Below, in pieces: positions 11,100-22,095 of a DNA stretch of 64,000 nucleotides. The position numbers and the translations under genes are program-made. How positions within the stretch are numbered: position 1 is the stretch's first letter; the number at the start of each line of letters is the position of its first letter. Under the pieces are notes generated by a model. The model was not told the DNA's origin. It saw only the letters and a program-made list of their open reading frames with translations, and searched no databases. The stretch is from Tritrichomonas musculus (lineage: Eukaryota; Parabasalia; Tritrichomonadida; Tritrichomonadidae), in contig JAPFFF010000027.1 of NCBI GenBank assembly GCA_039105265.1, positions 620,001 to 684,000 of the forward strand, written 5' to 3'.

Positions 11100-12440
11100 G
11101 AATGAAAAGAAGTAATAAAATTTTCAAATATCCATTATAAAGAAATTATTTTAAGTATTTATATATATCTTCTAATAAAGATACTAATAACATGAATGCT
11201 TAATTAAAATAACATATTTAAATTAAGATATATATATTTTAAAAACAATAAAATTAAAAATTCAATACTTCATAACTCAACGAGTTATACATAAAAAAAG
11301 ATATAATTAAAATTTTATTAGATAATGTCTATATATAGTATTTCTTAATATAATCAAATTTTTGAAATACCAATTATTCCAAGAGAAATGTAAAAACGCT
11401 GCTTTTTTGAATAATTAAATTCATCATTAATCCATGTATTCAAGGGACCAGATGTATATATGAATAATATAGATAAACATACGTCTAATAAATCTATTGA
11501 TATGATTTATTTTGAAAAATATTGAAGTACCATTGAACAAAGCCAAAAAAATGAAGCTTAAACAATTTTTACATAAAAATAAAATTTATATTTTCTATAC
11601 AAAAAAGATATATCCTTTTTTAAAAAAGCATTTATAAATATATATAATAATAATTATTTTATAAATTATATTATTTTACTATTATTAGTTTTTCTTTTGA
11701 AGATAATTTCACATTAACATAAAACTAATATTTTTATAAATTGATTATCCATAAATATACAAATAAATAGTTGATATTTGAATTTAATTAAATAATTACT
11801 AATATATAATATCCTAATAGTGCATTAAATGCTATAATATCCTAATAGTGCATTAAATGCTATAATATCCTAAATATTTCAGAATATTTCATTTATAATC
11901 AATATATTAATATTTTAATTTACTCTCTTCTCAAAAAAATTGATTTTTTGTGATATTTTTATTAAAAAATGCTTATAAAAAAAATTGGACCTGATTTTTT
12001 GAATAATTATAATATATGTTTATATAAAGAATGTATAAAAAATAAAATTTGTAAAATATTTTTGTTCTAACGTGGAATTTTTCTTTGAAATTTTGAATTC
12101 TTCTAGATTAAAATTTTAGAAATTCATTCAAATTTTTTATTTTATCATTGAATTTTTTTTTTCCAAGATTCTATATATTATATTAAGCTCAAATTAAAAT
12201 TTGTAAAATGTTCAAAATTTTCATTTTAAATAGCTATGTGGTCATGTACCCATTAAAAAGTGATAGAATTATCTCATTCAAAGTATTGTCCATTTAATCA
12301 TTCAAAATTTACCTAATAAAAAAAAATTTTCATCTCATATTTTGGAGTACTTTTCATAAGATGATCGCAATTTTAAAAATAATATTGAATTTTTGAATAA
12401 GTGATCGTTAAGCAAAAGCTCAAATTATAGATTACGAAAT

Positions 12441-13377
12441 TTAGCCTTCCACCTGCGGCTATCGCTTCTCAGCTGCAGGTGGAAGTAAAGAAATAAGGAA
12501 ACTAAGTTTCCACCTGCGGCTGAGCTGCGACAGCTGCAGGTGGAAAATCACTATTTACCAATTTAGCCTTCCACCTGCAGCTATCGCTTCTCAGCTGCAG
12601 GTGGAGGTAAAGAAATAAGGAAACTAAGTTTCCACCTGCGGCTGAGCTGCGACAGCTGCAGGTGGAAAATCACTATTTACCAATTTAGCCTTCCACCTGC
12701 AGCTATCGCTTCTCAGCTGCAGGTGGAAGTAAAGAAATAAGGAAACTAAGTTTCCACCTGCGGCTGAGCTGAGACAGCTGCAGGTGGAAAATCACTATTT
12801 ACCAATTTAGCCTTCCACCTGCAGCTATCGCTTCTCAGCTGCAGGTGGAGGTAAAGAAATAAGGAAACTAAGTTTCCACCTGCGGTTGAGCTGCGACAGC
12901 TGCAGGTGGAAAATCACTATTTACCAATTTAGCCTTCCACCTGCGGCTATCGCTTCTCAGCTGCAGGTGGAAGTAAAGAAATAAGGAAACTAAGTTTCCA
13001 CCTGCGGCTGAGCTGCGACAGCTGCAGGTGGAAAATCACTATTTACCAATTTAGCCTTCCACCTGCAGCTATCGCTTCTCAGCTGCAGGTGGAGGTAAAG
13101 AAATAAGGAAACTAAGTTTCCACCTGCGGCTGAGCTGCGACAGCTGCAGGTGGAAGTAATTACTTAAATGTACCATTTCAAACTTCCACCTGCAGCTATC
13201 GCAACTTAGTTGCAGGTGGAACTAATTACGCGAATTGAACTTCCACCTGCAGCTAAACTGCGATAGCTTCAGGTGGAAGTAATTACTTAAATGTACCATT
13301 TCAAACTTCCACCTGCAGCTATCGCAACTTAGTTGCAGTTGGAACTAATTACGCGAATTAAACTTCCACCTGCAACT
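12441..13377. repeat. Hairpin minisatellite of unit 3, six 122-bp periods
   Basis: Six periods and the same two variant bases as unit 2, followed by the same degenerate 123-bp repeats. By eye it matches the unit 2 array exactly. Confidence 0.92.
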
Positions 13378-13516
13378 AAAAGTTTTAAATATTTTTTTAT
13401 TTATATTATTTTTCTTTTTTTATTTGTTCAAAATATTTTTTTTTTTTAAATTATTTAACATAGGACACTTTTTGAGCGAAGCTCAAAAAGTGGCCATTCT
13501 TGTAAAGCTTTAATTT

Positions 13517-13923
13517 GGGGAATCGTATTTTTCTACGCCACTTTTTGAAAACTTTTAAACTTTTTGAATACTTTTTTATACATTTTTTATTCAATTTTTG
13601 CTAAATAATGCATAAATATTTAGTTTAAATGGCTTCCCGATTCATCCAGCAATTCAAGGAGCCTGATTCGGCTTCGCGCAGCCCTGTGGTGATCTCTGGT
13701 GCGTATATTCCTGAAAAATTATGTAAAAATAAAAAAAATTATATCAAAAAAAGCAAATAGTTATAATTTTAAGGTAAAATTAAAATTTACGATTTTTTTG
13801 GTTAATTTTCTTAACAGAGTAAGTCAAATTACACCTTAAGATGGCGGTTTTTTACTTTCCATGAGTAGCTACTCATGGATAGAAAAACCATTCAAAAAGT
13901 GGCGTAGAAAAAAACGATTGTCC
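13517..13923. mobile_element. Independent, diverged copy of the 408-bp MITE
   Basis: The element has the same ends (ggggaatcg at the left, cgattgtcc at the right) and the same inner GC-rich segment as the array copies. It sits in a different target, flanked by ctttaattt at 13508-13516 and 13924-13932. It differs from the array copies at several positions, for example in the inner segment near 13680-13700. The two unrelated 9-bp duplications together fix the element boundaries and the TSD length. Confidence 0.9.
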
Positions 13924-14198
13924 CTTTAATTTATAAAAAAAAATTCAACAAATAAAAGAAAAATTATATCTATGATATATACTAGTTGATGAAAAATGCC
14001 TTTCTTGCTTTTAATATTGCGGATTTCTTAGATTCGAGTGATTAAAAAAGATATCATGTAATTCAAAAAACACCTTCCAAAAGTTTTTATAAATTTTGTT
14101 TTAGGTGCACCTGAAATCAACCACAGATACTTTTTTTAAACAAAATATCTAATTTTCTAGACTTTATAATAAAAAATAGAAAAAAAAAGACTTCTGAA

Positions 14199-14876
14199 AT
14201 AGGGGTTACAACGATAGGAAAAAAAAGTTGTTTTTTTACTCTAACCAATTTTAATAATAAATACAAATATTTTTTATAAATATTAATTATGTTATTTCTA
14301 TAAATTTTTTTTTAAGAAATATCTATAGGCAGTCGAAATATCACTTTTTTAATTTCACAAGGTTTGTTTGATTTTATCATAATTTAAAATATTAATATTT
14401 ATGGTTTTCTGTTTTTTTTTATACTATACTTTAAATATCATTTACTTAAAAAAATAGTTTTTTGCAAATATCAATCATGAATAGCTTGAAATTCAAAATA
14501 TACCAAGTTATATCAATTATTTGAGAAATTTTAATCTATTATCGATGCATAAAAGATGTTGTATCTGGTTGAATTTGATGTAATTTATAACAATTTGGGT
14601 ATTAAATATAATCAAAAGTTCGGAATTGATCTTTTTGGATCTTTATATAAAAAGATAAACGTACCATTTTTTTTTAATTTTTTCAAAAAAATTAAACAAA
14701 CCTTCTCAATTTCAAAAAGTGATATCTCCACTGCTAACAGATATTTTAAAAAATTGAGCAATAATTTATATTTGTGAATATATATAGATGATATTTGTTA
14801 CCTTTATTAATAAATTCATCAGATATTTAATTTTTCTTTCAATTTTTTGACAAATTCTTATCGTTGTAGCCCCTAT
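14199..14876. mobile_element. 678-bp TIR element with 8- or 9-bp target duplication
   Basis: The left end reads ataggggttacaacgatagg and the right end, on the other strand, ataggggctacaacgataag. The direct repeat cttctgaa lies at 14191-14198 and 14877-14884, with a ninth shared base a. The 8/9-bp ambiguity leaves hAT and Mutator both possible. The interior is AT-rich; a 73-codon frame at 14556-14777 has no recognisable features and is probably chance. Confidence 0.82.
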
Positions 14877-14885
14877 CTTCTGAAA

Positions 14886-16044
14886 AAGTTCTGAAATAAT
14901 AAACGTACGTTGAATATATTTATCGTTTTTTTTTGTCTTCTGTTTATTTCTTGGTAGTTTTATTGATATGTATTAATATAAAAATATATGTATTGCCTTA
15001 AAATTATAATGAGACGATATGGTCCCTTTTGCTACTAGCAGATATCATTATTCCTATTAAAGATATGTTTTTTCCTCTTTTTACATTTATTTTTTTGATA
15101 TCTCTCCGTAGTAACATCGCTATATATTTATGCAGAGAAAACAATGAAATGAGTTTAAAAGTCTCAAAATGTTTATTTAACGATTTTACATTCAATTTTT
15201 GAATGATTATTCTACGAAAACTGGTGGGTGAACTCTTGATTAAATGATTAATATTTATTCTTTACCAGTCAAAGAATATGTGATTAAAATATTGGGGAAT
15301 ATTTCAGGCTAAATATTTATTTGTCTACCTCTATTTTGATAATTTATATACTCATTATGAATGAATAAATATATATAATTTTCTTCAAATAACAATGCTT
15401 GTAATGCTCTAAAAATGGCAAATACCTATTAATCTTATCAAAAGCATAATTTATAAATTATATAATTAACATTATTTGTAAAAATAAAATTATATGCAAC
15501 TCTCTAATTGCATATTTATATGCAATATTCCAATTTACACACATTTTTGATTTAAATAAAAATTGGCCCATTTATTAATGAGTGGATCAACCAAATATCT
15601 TCCAATTTACACACATTTTTTGATTTAAATAAAAATATCGAATTTAAAATAGCCCATTTTGCAACTCATTGAATCATATTATGGCCTACATTTTAAAAAA
15701 TGCCAATTTGGGCAATTTTGACCACCCCAAAAAGAACTTAATAAAATATAAGAAAATTAGGGAAAACAAACATTTTTAAAAAATAAGTCTGTTTTCTGAG
15801 ATTATTATTTTTTTCGATGTTTTTTTTTTGACCAAATAACATCAGAATATTTTATTCAAATATCAACGATAATATATTAATAATTTCCATATAAAATTTA
15901 AAACAATTTTAGAAATAAATAAATATATATACATATAAGTTAGAAAATTAAAGAATAAAGAATAATTATCAAAGAAACCTTTGTTATTACTTCTAACTTT
16001 TACATTCATTAATTATTGAATATTTTAAGTGGGGCATTTTTATA
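14886..16044. other. AT-rich spacer with a 37-bp direct repeat
   Basis: No gene is supported here. The segment ttccaatttacacacatttt followed by gatttaaataaaaat occurs at about 15529-15566 and again at 15599-15637. A possible initiator, TCATTA, lies at 16006-16011, 34 bases before the HECT gene's first ATG. Confidence 0.6.
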
Positions 16045-17244
16045 ATGCAAAAAGGTTTATTGTTATCTAACGAATTCAATGAATCGGAATTAATAAATCA
16101 AATACACAAGTACATGATTTTATCAAAAGATTCTCCATCAGTAAAAGAAATCGAAAAACTCCTTCCTGAATTATTATATTATCTTGATAAAAAGTTAAAT
16201 CCAAATACATCAGAAGAACTTTTTTTATTAGTAAAGTTTTGCTTTTCTCTTCATCCCAATAAATTATTACCTTTATTTACAGAGTTTCTTTCAAAAATAA
16301 ATTCAAATCGAATCATCATTACTGCATCAATTTTAAGTTATTTAATCATAGAAAGACGAATTAAAATAACTGATGACTATAATTCATTTATTTCAACTTC
16401 ATATAATCAAATTATCACTCAAATTAACAAAAAAAATAACAAGTGCTTTGTTATTTTTGACCATGAAATTCCACTCAAATTCGAAGCAAATTTTGTTGTT
16501 GATATTTTTTCATTGATAAAATATCATAAAAAAGATGCAATATTTTTGAAGAATTATCTCAATTCTCATCCAGATACTTCTAAAACAAAAATAAGTAACA
16601 TGATCCAAAATTTATCACCAAATAGGATTGTTGACTCTCTTCCAAATCAATATTTTCAAGATACTGAACTTATATTGAAATTACAACCTGATGGATTGAT
16701 AAAATTTATTCCAAATATACCAGATGAATCATTTAAACAGTTATTACCAAAATTTGATGCAAAATTACAGGAAAAAAATCGGAATTTAATAAAAGTAATT
16801 CTTGAAAGGTGCATTGAATTAGATGTTGACATTACAAATCATAATAATCTCATTGATAGTATTTCAAGTGATGATTTAAATCCAACAGTTTGGGAATATT
16901 TAGCTAAATATAAAATAATTCTTAATGATGAACTTGCAAATAAAGTTACGTCTTTTTCAAACCCTTTCTGGGCTGTCATAGTTATGCCAAATGCAATTAA
17001 TTTTACACAAAAAATGATAGATCATTGTTTACTTAATGCTACAGATTTACACATTTATGACCGTTTATTATGTACGTTTAAGATCAAAAGTGAAGTGTTC
17101 TCATATAAAAATTTTTGGCTACATTTAATTAATGTTGTTTCAAAATCACAAGAAAGTTTCTCAAAAAAAAAACAGTTGATGAATTATCAATTTTTTTACA
17201 ATTTTATTTTGATTCAAATCATTTTCGAGAATTATTCAAAATGA
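16045..17244 (+). CDS. HECT ubiquitin ligase gene, N-terminal piece (frame 1)
   Basis: This 399-codon frame is the first part of a large gene whose last part carries a HECT domain. It encodes mostly helical, Lys/Asn/Ile-rich sequence that I do not recognise, consistent with the armadillo/HEAT-like N-terminal arms of giant HECT ligases, though I see no clear repeat signature. Its last 24 codons are probably out of frame. A run of ten A at 17163-17172 is followed, in the next frame, by sequence of the same character that leads into the 17241 frame, so a homopolymer length change explains the end at 17244. The start ATG is the first after a long AT-rich leader. Confidence 0.7.
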   Translation: MQKGLLLSNEFNESELINQIHKYMILSKDSPSVKEIEKLLPELLYYLDKKLNPNTSEELFLLVKFCFSLHPNKLLPLFTEFLSKINSNRIIITASILSYLIIERRIKITDDYNSFISTSYNQIITQINKKNNKCFVIFDHEIPLKFEANFVVDIFSLIKYHKKDAIFLKNYLNSHPDTSKTKISNMIQNLSPNRIVDSLPNQYFQDTELILKLQPDGLIKFIPNIPDESFKQLLPKFDAKLQEKNRNLIKVILERCIELDVDITNHNNLIDSISSDDLNPTVWEYLAKYKIILNDELANKVTSFSNPFWAVIVMPNAINFTQKMIDHCLLNATDLHIYDRLLCTFKIKSEVFSYKNFWLHLINVVSKSQESFSKKKQLMNYQFFYNFILIQIIFENYSK

Positions 17245-18203
17245 TGATATTTAATCAATATCCTCCAAATAAAAATGTAAATACATTTCTTTATGATCTT
17301 CTATGCGCACATTACCACTTTAAGTTTGATTTTAATTACCCCCAGAATTTAGATAGTTTTTTCAAGCAAATCTATAAAACACATAAAATTCCGATTCCAT
17401 CTTTTTGGAAGATAGTTGAAAATGACAGATTAGCAAATTATATTGACCAAAATGGATCCAATTCAATTTTGATATATGCATTTGAATTTTCTTCTGATAC
17501 AATACGTACATCGATAATTCTTTCATTGAGACTCAGTCCACTTGACAAGTATGCAACTAACAAAATTTCAGATTTTATCAAACAAAATGACATTGACTAT
17601 ATTGTCAATATGAATGACGATGCTTTATATTTTATAGCATCAGCATTTATTACTACAAATAGTTCCCATAAATCAAATATTCACGGACTCACAAAAGAAG
17701 TATTTTTACCTTTTTTTGCAATAGGATTAATTTACATTGATCAAATAAAGAGATCTAATTTATCATTCATCAAGGAATCAAACAAAATGATTAATTTATT
17801 AATTGAAAGTTGTAAATTTTTTGAAACAAAGAGAACTTTACTAACACAAGCTTCAGTTGATCGTATTTTTTCACTCTATCAAATTTGGACAAATAGATAC
17901 TTTTTTGATAGTTATTTGGCAAACCAAATAATTGAAATTTTTTTATCAATTTTTATCAGAAATAATTATTACGCAGATAAAATGATATTTTTGAAAGCAA
18001 TTTTTAATATATCCTTCAAATATGATGATGTTCAATTACAAAAAATATTCAATAAATACGGATTAATGTTTTTAATATACATAATCAAGAACATTGATGG
18101 ATTGATCAACATTACAGATTTAAATGATTTAAAGTTAGATTTAACTGATTTTAAGGCATCAAAAATATTTAATTATTTCAGTTCCGAAAAAGAAATATTT
18201 TAA
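17241..18203 (+). CDS. HECT ubiquitin ligase gene, second piece (frame 3)
   Basis: This frame overlaps the previous one by four bases but really opens upstream, just after the A10 run at 17163-17172; the ATG at 17241 is internal. It encodes helical repeat-like sequence without recognised motifs. It ends at a TAA at 18201-18203. The same frame continues after this stop without interruption into the next piece, so the stop looks like a single premature termination codon inside one long reading frame rather than a gene end. Confidence 0.65.
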   Translation: MMIFNQYPPNKNVNTFLYDLLCAHYHFKFDFNYPQNLDSFFKQIYKTHKIPIPSFWKIVENDRLANYIDQNGSNSILIYAFEFSSDTIRTSIILSLRLSPLDKYATNKISDFIKQNDIDYIVNMNDDALYFIASAFITTNSSHKSNIHGLTKEVFLPFFAIGLIYIDQIKRSNLSFIKESNKMINLLIESCKFFETKRTLLTQASVDRIFSLYQIWTNRYFFDSYLANQIIEIFLSIFIRNNYYADKMIFLKAIFNISFKYDDVQLQKIFNKYGLMFLIYIIKNIDGLINITDLNDLKLDLTDFKASKIFNYFSSEKEIF

Positions 18204-19472
18204 GCAATATATTTTCTTAAAAATTATTGTATTAATGCACCAGTTTTCAAAATACAAAACCCAAATTTCTTAAATAAAATAATAACTGCTAAAATTCATG
18301 AAGAAAAATGGAATGATGCTTTATTGGTAGGAGAATTCATGAATAAATATCATATAGAAATAACAGTTAATAAAAATATATATAAAAAAATCCCTTATGA
18401 GATTAAATTTCAATTGTATGGATCCATATATGATTATGAAGTTAGTGACAACCTTTATGATATTGTTTCAAATTTATTAAATAATACTGAACCTGAAAAG
18501 AATGATTCTTATTATCATCTAATATATCAATTAATGATGGATGAACAAGAATCACTTGCAAGAGATCATATCATAGTTTTATTTGAAAGTTTAGGTAGAT
18601 ATCAAAGTTTTGAACCTTATGATTTTATTGAAGTTTTTCAACCAGAATACAAAAAATATGAGAAAGCTTTTTTACAAGCAATTGTTCATGGTTTTACTTA
18701 TAATACAAAAGAAGAAAAATTAATAAGGAAGACAAATTATGGAAATATTGAATTTAAATCTAAGAGAGAAGAATTTTATATGATTAATTTTTTATTTGAA
18801 AAAGCTTCGGAAGAAGAAAATTTGAAAGACCGATATCAATCATTTATACTTTTAAAAAATATTGCTTCTTCATTTCCATTCCTTTTCATGTTTAAAAAGA
18901 GAATAATGTTCGATTCTTTACTTGATTCTCTTAATTATTTCACTCTTTACTATTCAATTGAAGACAATGATTCAAATATTTTTCAATTGAAAGTTTCATT
19001 AGCAGCTTTGTCATTCATTCATTCAACTTTATATTCTACAGCGATTATAAATGCTTTTATTAGTTGGTATTTAATGAAAATCAAAACATTTAATGAATCA
19101 CAATTCCTTTCATTATCTTTAATTTTTATTTCCCTCTTTCAAACAGAAAAAGTAAAAATCGTTTTATTGTCTTTATCAATGAAATACAATTTAATCGATG
19201 GCCTTTTAGAACGTATGAAATTAATCAATCCTCATAAGATAAAAGAGTATTATTTCAAAACAATCTATGGTTTAATTGATCTTTATTTCGACACTTTGAA
19301 TGAACTATCAATGGACGAGGCAATTTTGGTTAAAGAAATGCAAAACGTTGAGAATCCTTTTTCAATATATTTTGAAAACTTTTATACAATTCTACCGAAT
19401 AAAATTAAAAAGATAACTTTACCTAATCGAAAAAGTAATTCAACAATTGCACATATAAATGATTATTTTTAA
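18204..19472 (+). CDS. HECT ubiquitin ligase gene, third piece (same frame after the stop)
   Basis: The reading frame of the second piece goes on from 18204 to 19472 and includes an ATG at 18339. It is Leu/Phe/Asn-rich and predicted helical, with no motif recognised. It ends at a TAA that follows a run of five T (19466-19470). Reading on from that point in frame 1 continues smoothly into the HECT-bearing piece, so a one-base change in or near the T run is the simplest explanation of the break. Confidence 0.62.
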   Translation, partial: AIYFLKNYCINAPVFKIQNPNFLNKIITAKIHEEKWNDALLVGEFMNKYHIEITVNKNIYKKIPYEIKFQLYGSIYDYEVSDNLYDIVSNLLNNTEPEKNDSYYHLIYQLMMDEQESLARDHIIVLFESLGRYQSFEPYDFIEVFQPEYKKYEKAFLQAIVHGFTYNTKEEKLIRKTNYGNIEFKSKREEFYMINFLFEKASEEENLKDRYQSFILLKNIASSFPFLFMFKKRIMFDSLLDSLNYFTLYYSIEDNDSNIFQLKVSLAALSFIHSTLYSTAIINAFISWYLMKIKTFNESQFLSLSLIFISLFQTEKVKIVLLSLSMKYNLIDGLLERMKLINPHKIKEYYFKTIYGLIDLYFDTLNELSMDEAILVKEMQNVENPFSIYFENFYTILPNKIKKITLPNRKSNSTIAHINDYF

Positions 19473-21927
19473 ATCAATTAATAGTGAAAAATCATTTTCG
19501 ATATCATTTAATTTTGGAAATAGGAAATATAAATATTATTCACAGAAAGATATATCAAATTTTCTTTTAAAGATTAGTCAATTAAATCCAAATAATGATA
19601 ATAAAAAATATGAAAAGTTTTCAATTCCATATTCAGATACAATTGAAGTATTTCGTTATTTATGTATAAAACAGCCAAAATGGGTTTACAAATGGGTTGT
19701 TTTAAAAGAGAAATTTCCTCTTATGAAAGAGCATTACGATATACTCATTCAAGTAAAAAATGAATTAGAAAAATTAAACACTGATGAAAATGATGAATAT
19801 GATTTTTCAAAAATGGAGATAAATGATTATTTCTTAGAAGAGTTTTGTAGAAAAGAATTACTACAAAATCTTATTTGTTATTCTTGCATTCTTCAAAATG
19901 AACAAATCATAGATATAATTTATTCAGCAATTGACTCAATTACTGTAAACGAGGTAGCTTTTATCTCTGTTCTAGATATAATTAATCAATTTATGGAACA
20001 TATAAAAGATAAAAATTGTTTTTTGAGTTCTATGAAAAGGATTATTGATCTTTTAATGAATATGTCTGATGATGACTTATTTGAAAAACACTTTATTGAT
20101 GTTTGTGGCAATAATTTGATTGGAAAATTATTATATCCGTCATTAAGAAATGATGCTTCTTTGCTAATAAATGCATCATCTTTATTTTTTTCTTTGAATT
20201 CGGAATACCCTTTTCAAATTGTTTATTTAATTGGCTTTATGTTCCTTCTTAACAATTCAGAGATCATTCCATATGCCTTAAAACTATGTTCCAAAATAAA
20301 TTTGAAACAAATGGAGTCACTTTTATCCACTATCATTAAAACCTTTGAGAATGAAATTTCAAAAACAGATCCATCAATAGATATAATTGAAGCGTTCATT
20401 GAAGATATTCCTCATTTATTTAAACCAAAAATATCAGAATTAAAGCCATTTATTGATAAAATTTTCCTAAAGTATGAACAAAGTTCTTTTACAAATATTC
20501 GTCTTTCTAATTTTATTTGTTCATTAATGAACTTTTTAGCCCCAGAAAAGTTAGAATACGAATTCTTGTTTCCAAAAGATTCGAAAGAAATTGACTTTTC
20601 TTTTTCTTATTCTATAACACCAAACATAACTGAAACACAAAATAAAGATGATGAATTATTGCTACAACCTGCTCCAAAAAATCTGAAAAATATGAATGAC
20701 TTTTGGGAAATATATGAAAAGCATCGAAGAGCACTTAGTAAAATTATAGAGAATAATGGTAACATGGTGAGTAAAATGAGCTTTCTTTCTTATTTTCCAG
20801 AATTACTTAGCTTTGAAAAAAGAGTTTCTCATTTCAGGAAGAGTATTCGATATCATAGTAACGAATTTCTTTCAATAGAAGTTGATCGTAATAAAAACCT
20901 TTTTAATGATTCGTTTGTACAATTGAATAACAGAACTTATGATGAATGGATGGGGAAGATTTCGGTAGATTTTAAAGGAGAAAATGGAATAGATGCTGGT
21001 GGACTTACAAGAGAATGGTTCACATTGATCATAAAAGAAATATTCGATCCAAACCAATCACTTTTTATATCAACTGAAAACAATAGTTATATACCGAAAA
21101 AATCACCTCATAAACTAGATGAAACCGAAATTGAATTGTATAGATTTGTAGGAAAAATTATAGCTCGTGCTTTAGTAGAAGGAATTCATGTAAATGCACA
21201 TTTAACACCTTCATTTTGCAGACAAATTCTTCATCGTCAGATAAAACTTTCTGACATGGAAGATTATGATGTTAATATATACAATTCATTGATATCTATT
21301 TGTGACACTGATGTTGAACCTCTAAATCTATACTTTGCAATTAACTATGATGAAAACGGCGAGTATAAAACGATTCCATTAAAAGAAAACGGAAATAATA
21401 TAAATGTTACAAACTCAAATAAAATGGAGTATATCAGCTTGTATACGAATTATCATTTAAGAGAATCAATTTGTGATCAGTTGACAGCATTTTGTGAAGG
21501 ATTTGATTTCATTATTCATCCAGATGATATTCGCTTTTTTGCACCAAATGAACTTGATCTCCTTATTTGCGGAATTCCAGAAATTGACGTCCAAGATTTA
21601 AGAGAAAACACAGAATATTTATATCCATATAACAAGAATCATCCAGTAATTAAATTGTTCTTCAAAGCAATTGAAAAATGGAGTAATGAGCAACTTGCAA
21701 AATTAATTATGTTTTTTACAGGATCTTCTCAAGTTCCAATCAATGGATTTGCTGAATATAAGAAAAATGGAAAGCCCATTCAAATAGGTCCAGGTGGAGA
21801 CAAAAATAGACTATGTACTGCTCATACATGTTTTAATCAACTTTGCTTACCTGAATATGAAACTGAAAATGAATTAAATTACAAATTAGCTCAATGTATA
21901 CAAGAATTTAGCTATGGTTTAATATAA
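19459..21927 (+). CDS. HECT-domain E3 ubiquitin ligase, C-terminal piece
   Basis: This 822-codon frame ends in a complete HECT domain, about residues 460-822. Recognisable parts are DAGGLTREWF, the N-lobe YRFVGKIIARAL, and the catalytic AHTCFNQLCLPEY with the thioester cysteine at residue 791 (codon 21829-21831). HECT ligases take ubiquitin from an E2 onto this cysteine and pass it to a substrate lysine. With the three upstream pieces the locus spans about 5.9 kb, roughly 1,950 codons, the size of giant HECT ligases such as the HUWE1/UPL1 group; membership of that group is not shown. The ATG at 19459 is probably internal to the original gene. The catalytic domain is intact although the locus has two frame changes and one stop. 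Confidence 0.85.
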   Translation: MIIFKSINSEKSFSISFNFGNRKYKYYSQKDISNFLLKISQLNPNNDNKKYEKFSIPYSDTIEVFRYLCIKQPKWVYKWVVLKEKFPLMKEHYDILIQVKNELEKLNTDENDEYDFSKMEINDYFLEEFCRKELLQNLICYSCILQNEQIIDIIYSAIDSITVNEVAFISVLDIINQFMEHIKDKNCFLSSMKRIIDLLMNMSDDDLFEKHFIDVCGNNLIGKLLYPSLRNDASLLINASSLFFSLNSEYPFQIVYLIGFMFLLNNSEIIPYALKLCSKINLKQMESLLSTIIKTFENEISKTDPSIDIIEAFIEDIPHLFKPKISELKPFIDKIFLKYEQSSFTNIRLSNFICSLMNFLAPEKLEYEFLFPKDSKEIDFSFSYSITPNITETQNKDDELLLQPAPKNLKNMNDFWEIYEKHRRALSKIIENNGNMVSKMSFLSYFPELLSFEKRVSHFRKSIRYHSNEFLSIEVDRNKNLFNDSFVQLNNRTYDEWMGKISVDFKGENGIDAGGLTREWFTLIIKEIFDPNQSLFISTENNSYIPKKSPHKLDETEIELYRFVGKIIARALVEGIHVNAHLTPSFCRQILHRQIKLSDMEDYDVNIYNSLISICDTDVEPLNLYFAINYDENGEYKTIPLKENGNNINVTNSNKMEYISLYTNYHLRESICDQLTAFCEGFDFIIHPDDIRFFAPNELDLLICGIPEIDVQDLRENTEYLYPYNKNHPVIKLFFKAIEKWSNEQLAKLIMFFTGSSQVPINGFAEYKKNGKPIQIGPGGDKNRLCTAHTCFNQLCLPEYETENELNYKLAQCIQEFSYGLI

Positions 21928-22095
21928 AACATTGAATAAAAAACTATTTGATATATTATATGATAATTGAACTTCATATCTATACACAAATCTCCACTCT
22001 CTCCCAACATTTGAACTCATTTTCCCTTTATTTGAAAAGTTTATTTTTTCTTGAAAAAGAATTTAAATGAATAAAAGTCATAAATAAATAATATA

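Larger units (their letters stand above)
9931..13504. repeat. Tandem unit 3, truncated at its right end
   Basis: The third copy of the unit follows unit 2 through the minisatellite and the short hairpin, then stops matching at 13504, so about 535 bp of the unit are missing. It has no insertion at the site corresponding to 5641-5650, so it keeps the uninterrupted target. Just beyond the break a separate, diverged copy of the 408-bp MITE begins at 13517. This is the right end of the array in this window. Confidence 0.92.

Noticed and set aside
14556-14777. 73-codon plus-strand frame in the 678-bp MITE
   Set aside because: No recognisable motif, composition of the surrounding AT-rich DNA, no start context.
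15004-15195. 63-codon minus-strand frame
   Set aside because: Isolated, no domain and no upstream initiator; chance in AT-rich DNA.
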